The notes below the pieces were generated by a model that was not told the DNA's origin, did no database searches, and saw only the letters and a program-made list of their open reading frames with translations. The translations under genes and the position numbers were made by a program. This document shows positions 12,268 through 12,686 of a stretch of DNA of 12,686 nt, piece after piece (position 1 is the stretch's first letter; the number at the start of each line of letters is the position of its first letter). The stretch is from Archaeoglobaceae archaeon (GTDB lineage Archaea; Halobacteriota; Archaeoglobi; Archaeoglobales; Archaeoglobaceae), in contig JALWBF010000016.1 in assembly GCA_027016055.1 (NCBI GenBank), positions 33,236-45,921 on the forward strand. The letters are read 5' to 3'.

Positions 12268-12686
12268 ATTCAAATTCTATCGTAGCAGGAGGCTTCGGTG
12301 TTAGGTCGTAAACAACCCTCGTTACCTCCGGTATTTCGGACGTGATCCTTAGGGTAATCTTCCTAAGCTTGTCGTAATCTATTTTGAGCACATCAGCCGT
12401 CATACCATCTCTTGAATCCACAGCCCTTATCGCGATTACGTAGCCGTAAACCCTAACGTCACCCTTAACACCGGTGGCTTTACCGATTAAAGCGGCAAAA
12501 GCCTGCCACTTCTTGTAATCTTTCAGCTCCTCCTCAACGATCTTCGTAGCCTTCCTTACTATCTCAACCTTCTCCGGCGTAACCTCGCCGACTATTCTAA
12601 CAGCCAATCCCGGTCCGGGGAAGGGCATCCTCTCGCAGATCTCCTCCGGCAGTCCCAAATACCTCGCAATCTCCCTTACCTCATCC
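12266..12686 (-). CDS. guaA: GMP synthase subunit B (PPi-loop ATPase/amination subunit), C-terminal part
   Basis: The window holds the last 139 or so residues; the frame stays open to the edge, so the start lies outside. It is the C-terminal dimerisation and XMP-binding domain of GMP synthase: PFPGPGLAVRIVGEV near the beginning, YGYVIAIRAVDSRDGMTAD in the middle, and the closing VTRVVYDLTPKPPATIEFE, which is the invariant XMP-binding end. The enzyme aminates XMP to GMP using ATP and ammonia. In most archaea the amidotransferase is a separate protein, so this is probably the stand-alone subunit B, but the part that would show it is missing. The residue before PFPGPG is Met, where His or Gln is usual. 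Confidence 0.95.
   Translation of the reverse strand, partial: DEVREIARYLGLPEEICERMPFPGPGLAVRIVGEVTPEKVEIVRKATKIVEEELKDYKKWQAFAALIGKATGVKGDVRVYGYVIAIRAVDSRDGMTADVLKIDYDKLRKITLRITSEIPEVTRVVYDLTPKPPATIEFE

Noticed and set aside
1..12686. CRISPR array, insertion sequence, integrase or attachment site
   Set aside because: No regularly spaced repeat, transposase, terminal inverted repeat or tRNA 3'-end duplication was seen; the CARF gene is the only CRISPR-related hint.

Overview
The window reads as a chromosomal stretch of a hyperthermophilic euryarchaeon, most likely of the order Archaeoglobales. Reasons: a D-aminoacyl-tRNA deacylase of the archaeal/plant type, AMP phosphorylase of the archaeal ribose-1,5-bisphosphate pathway, a stand-alone C-terminal GMP synthase subunit, a DapL-like LL-diaminopimelate aminotransferase, a tRNA without encoded CCA, heavy use of AGG/AGA and ATA codons, and archaeal TATA boxes about 26 nt before start codons. 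The order-level guess is inference; the genus cannot be fixed by eye.

Layout. Minus strand at the left: a small MazG-type pyrophosphohydrolase with a C-terminal cysteine cluster (7-297), hisF (344-1159) and acylphosphatase (1197-1472), transcribed right to left. A gene-free, extremely AT-rich interval follows (about 1473-1909; 74 G/C in the 350 bases 1501-1850 by hand count), holding inverted repeats and no convincing gene. On the plus strand come a CARF plus winged-helix regulator (1910-2587), D-aminoacyl-tRNA deacylase dtdA (2670-3515), AMP phosphorylase deoA (3568-5082) and citrate synthase (5092-6219), the last two tightly spaced. A membrane protein of unknown function (6200-7177) faces them on the minus strand. 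Plus strand again: dapL-like aminotransferase (7267-8430), cutA (8489-8806) overlapped by a nucleotidyltransferase (8796-9500). A YhhQ-type queuosine/archaeosine-precursor transporter (9497-10189, minus) is divergent from tRNA-Leu(UAG) (10268-10352), which is followed by a nucleoside-recognition (Gate) membrane protein (10397-11293) and a small three-helix membrane protein (11324-11638). The right end is minus strand: aroD (11624-12235) and the C-terminal part of GMP synthase (12266 to the window edge).

The genes are mostly housekeeping: histidine, lysine and aromatic amino-acid synthesis, nucleotide salvage and GMP synthesis, citrate synthesis, D-amino-acid editing of tRNA, and tRNA modification precursor uptake. 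There is no mobile element, CRISPR array or phage-like block. Two things stand out. First, almost every gene has an A/T-rich box centred about 24-30 nt before its most plausible start codon, which implies leaderless transcription and helps decide several starts; the clear exception is citrate synthase, which sits 9 nt behind deoA and has a Shine-Dalgarno sequence. Second, the CARF-winged-helix protein sits alone, away from any visible CRISPR-Cas gene, behind an unusual AT-rich, repeat-containing intergenic region; it is the best candidate for unexplored biology here, although I see no evidence of a whole new system.
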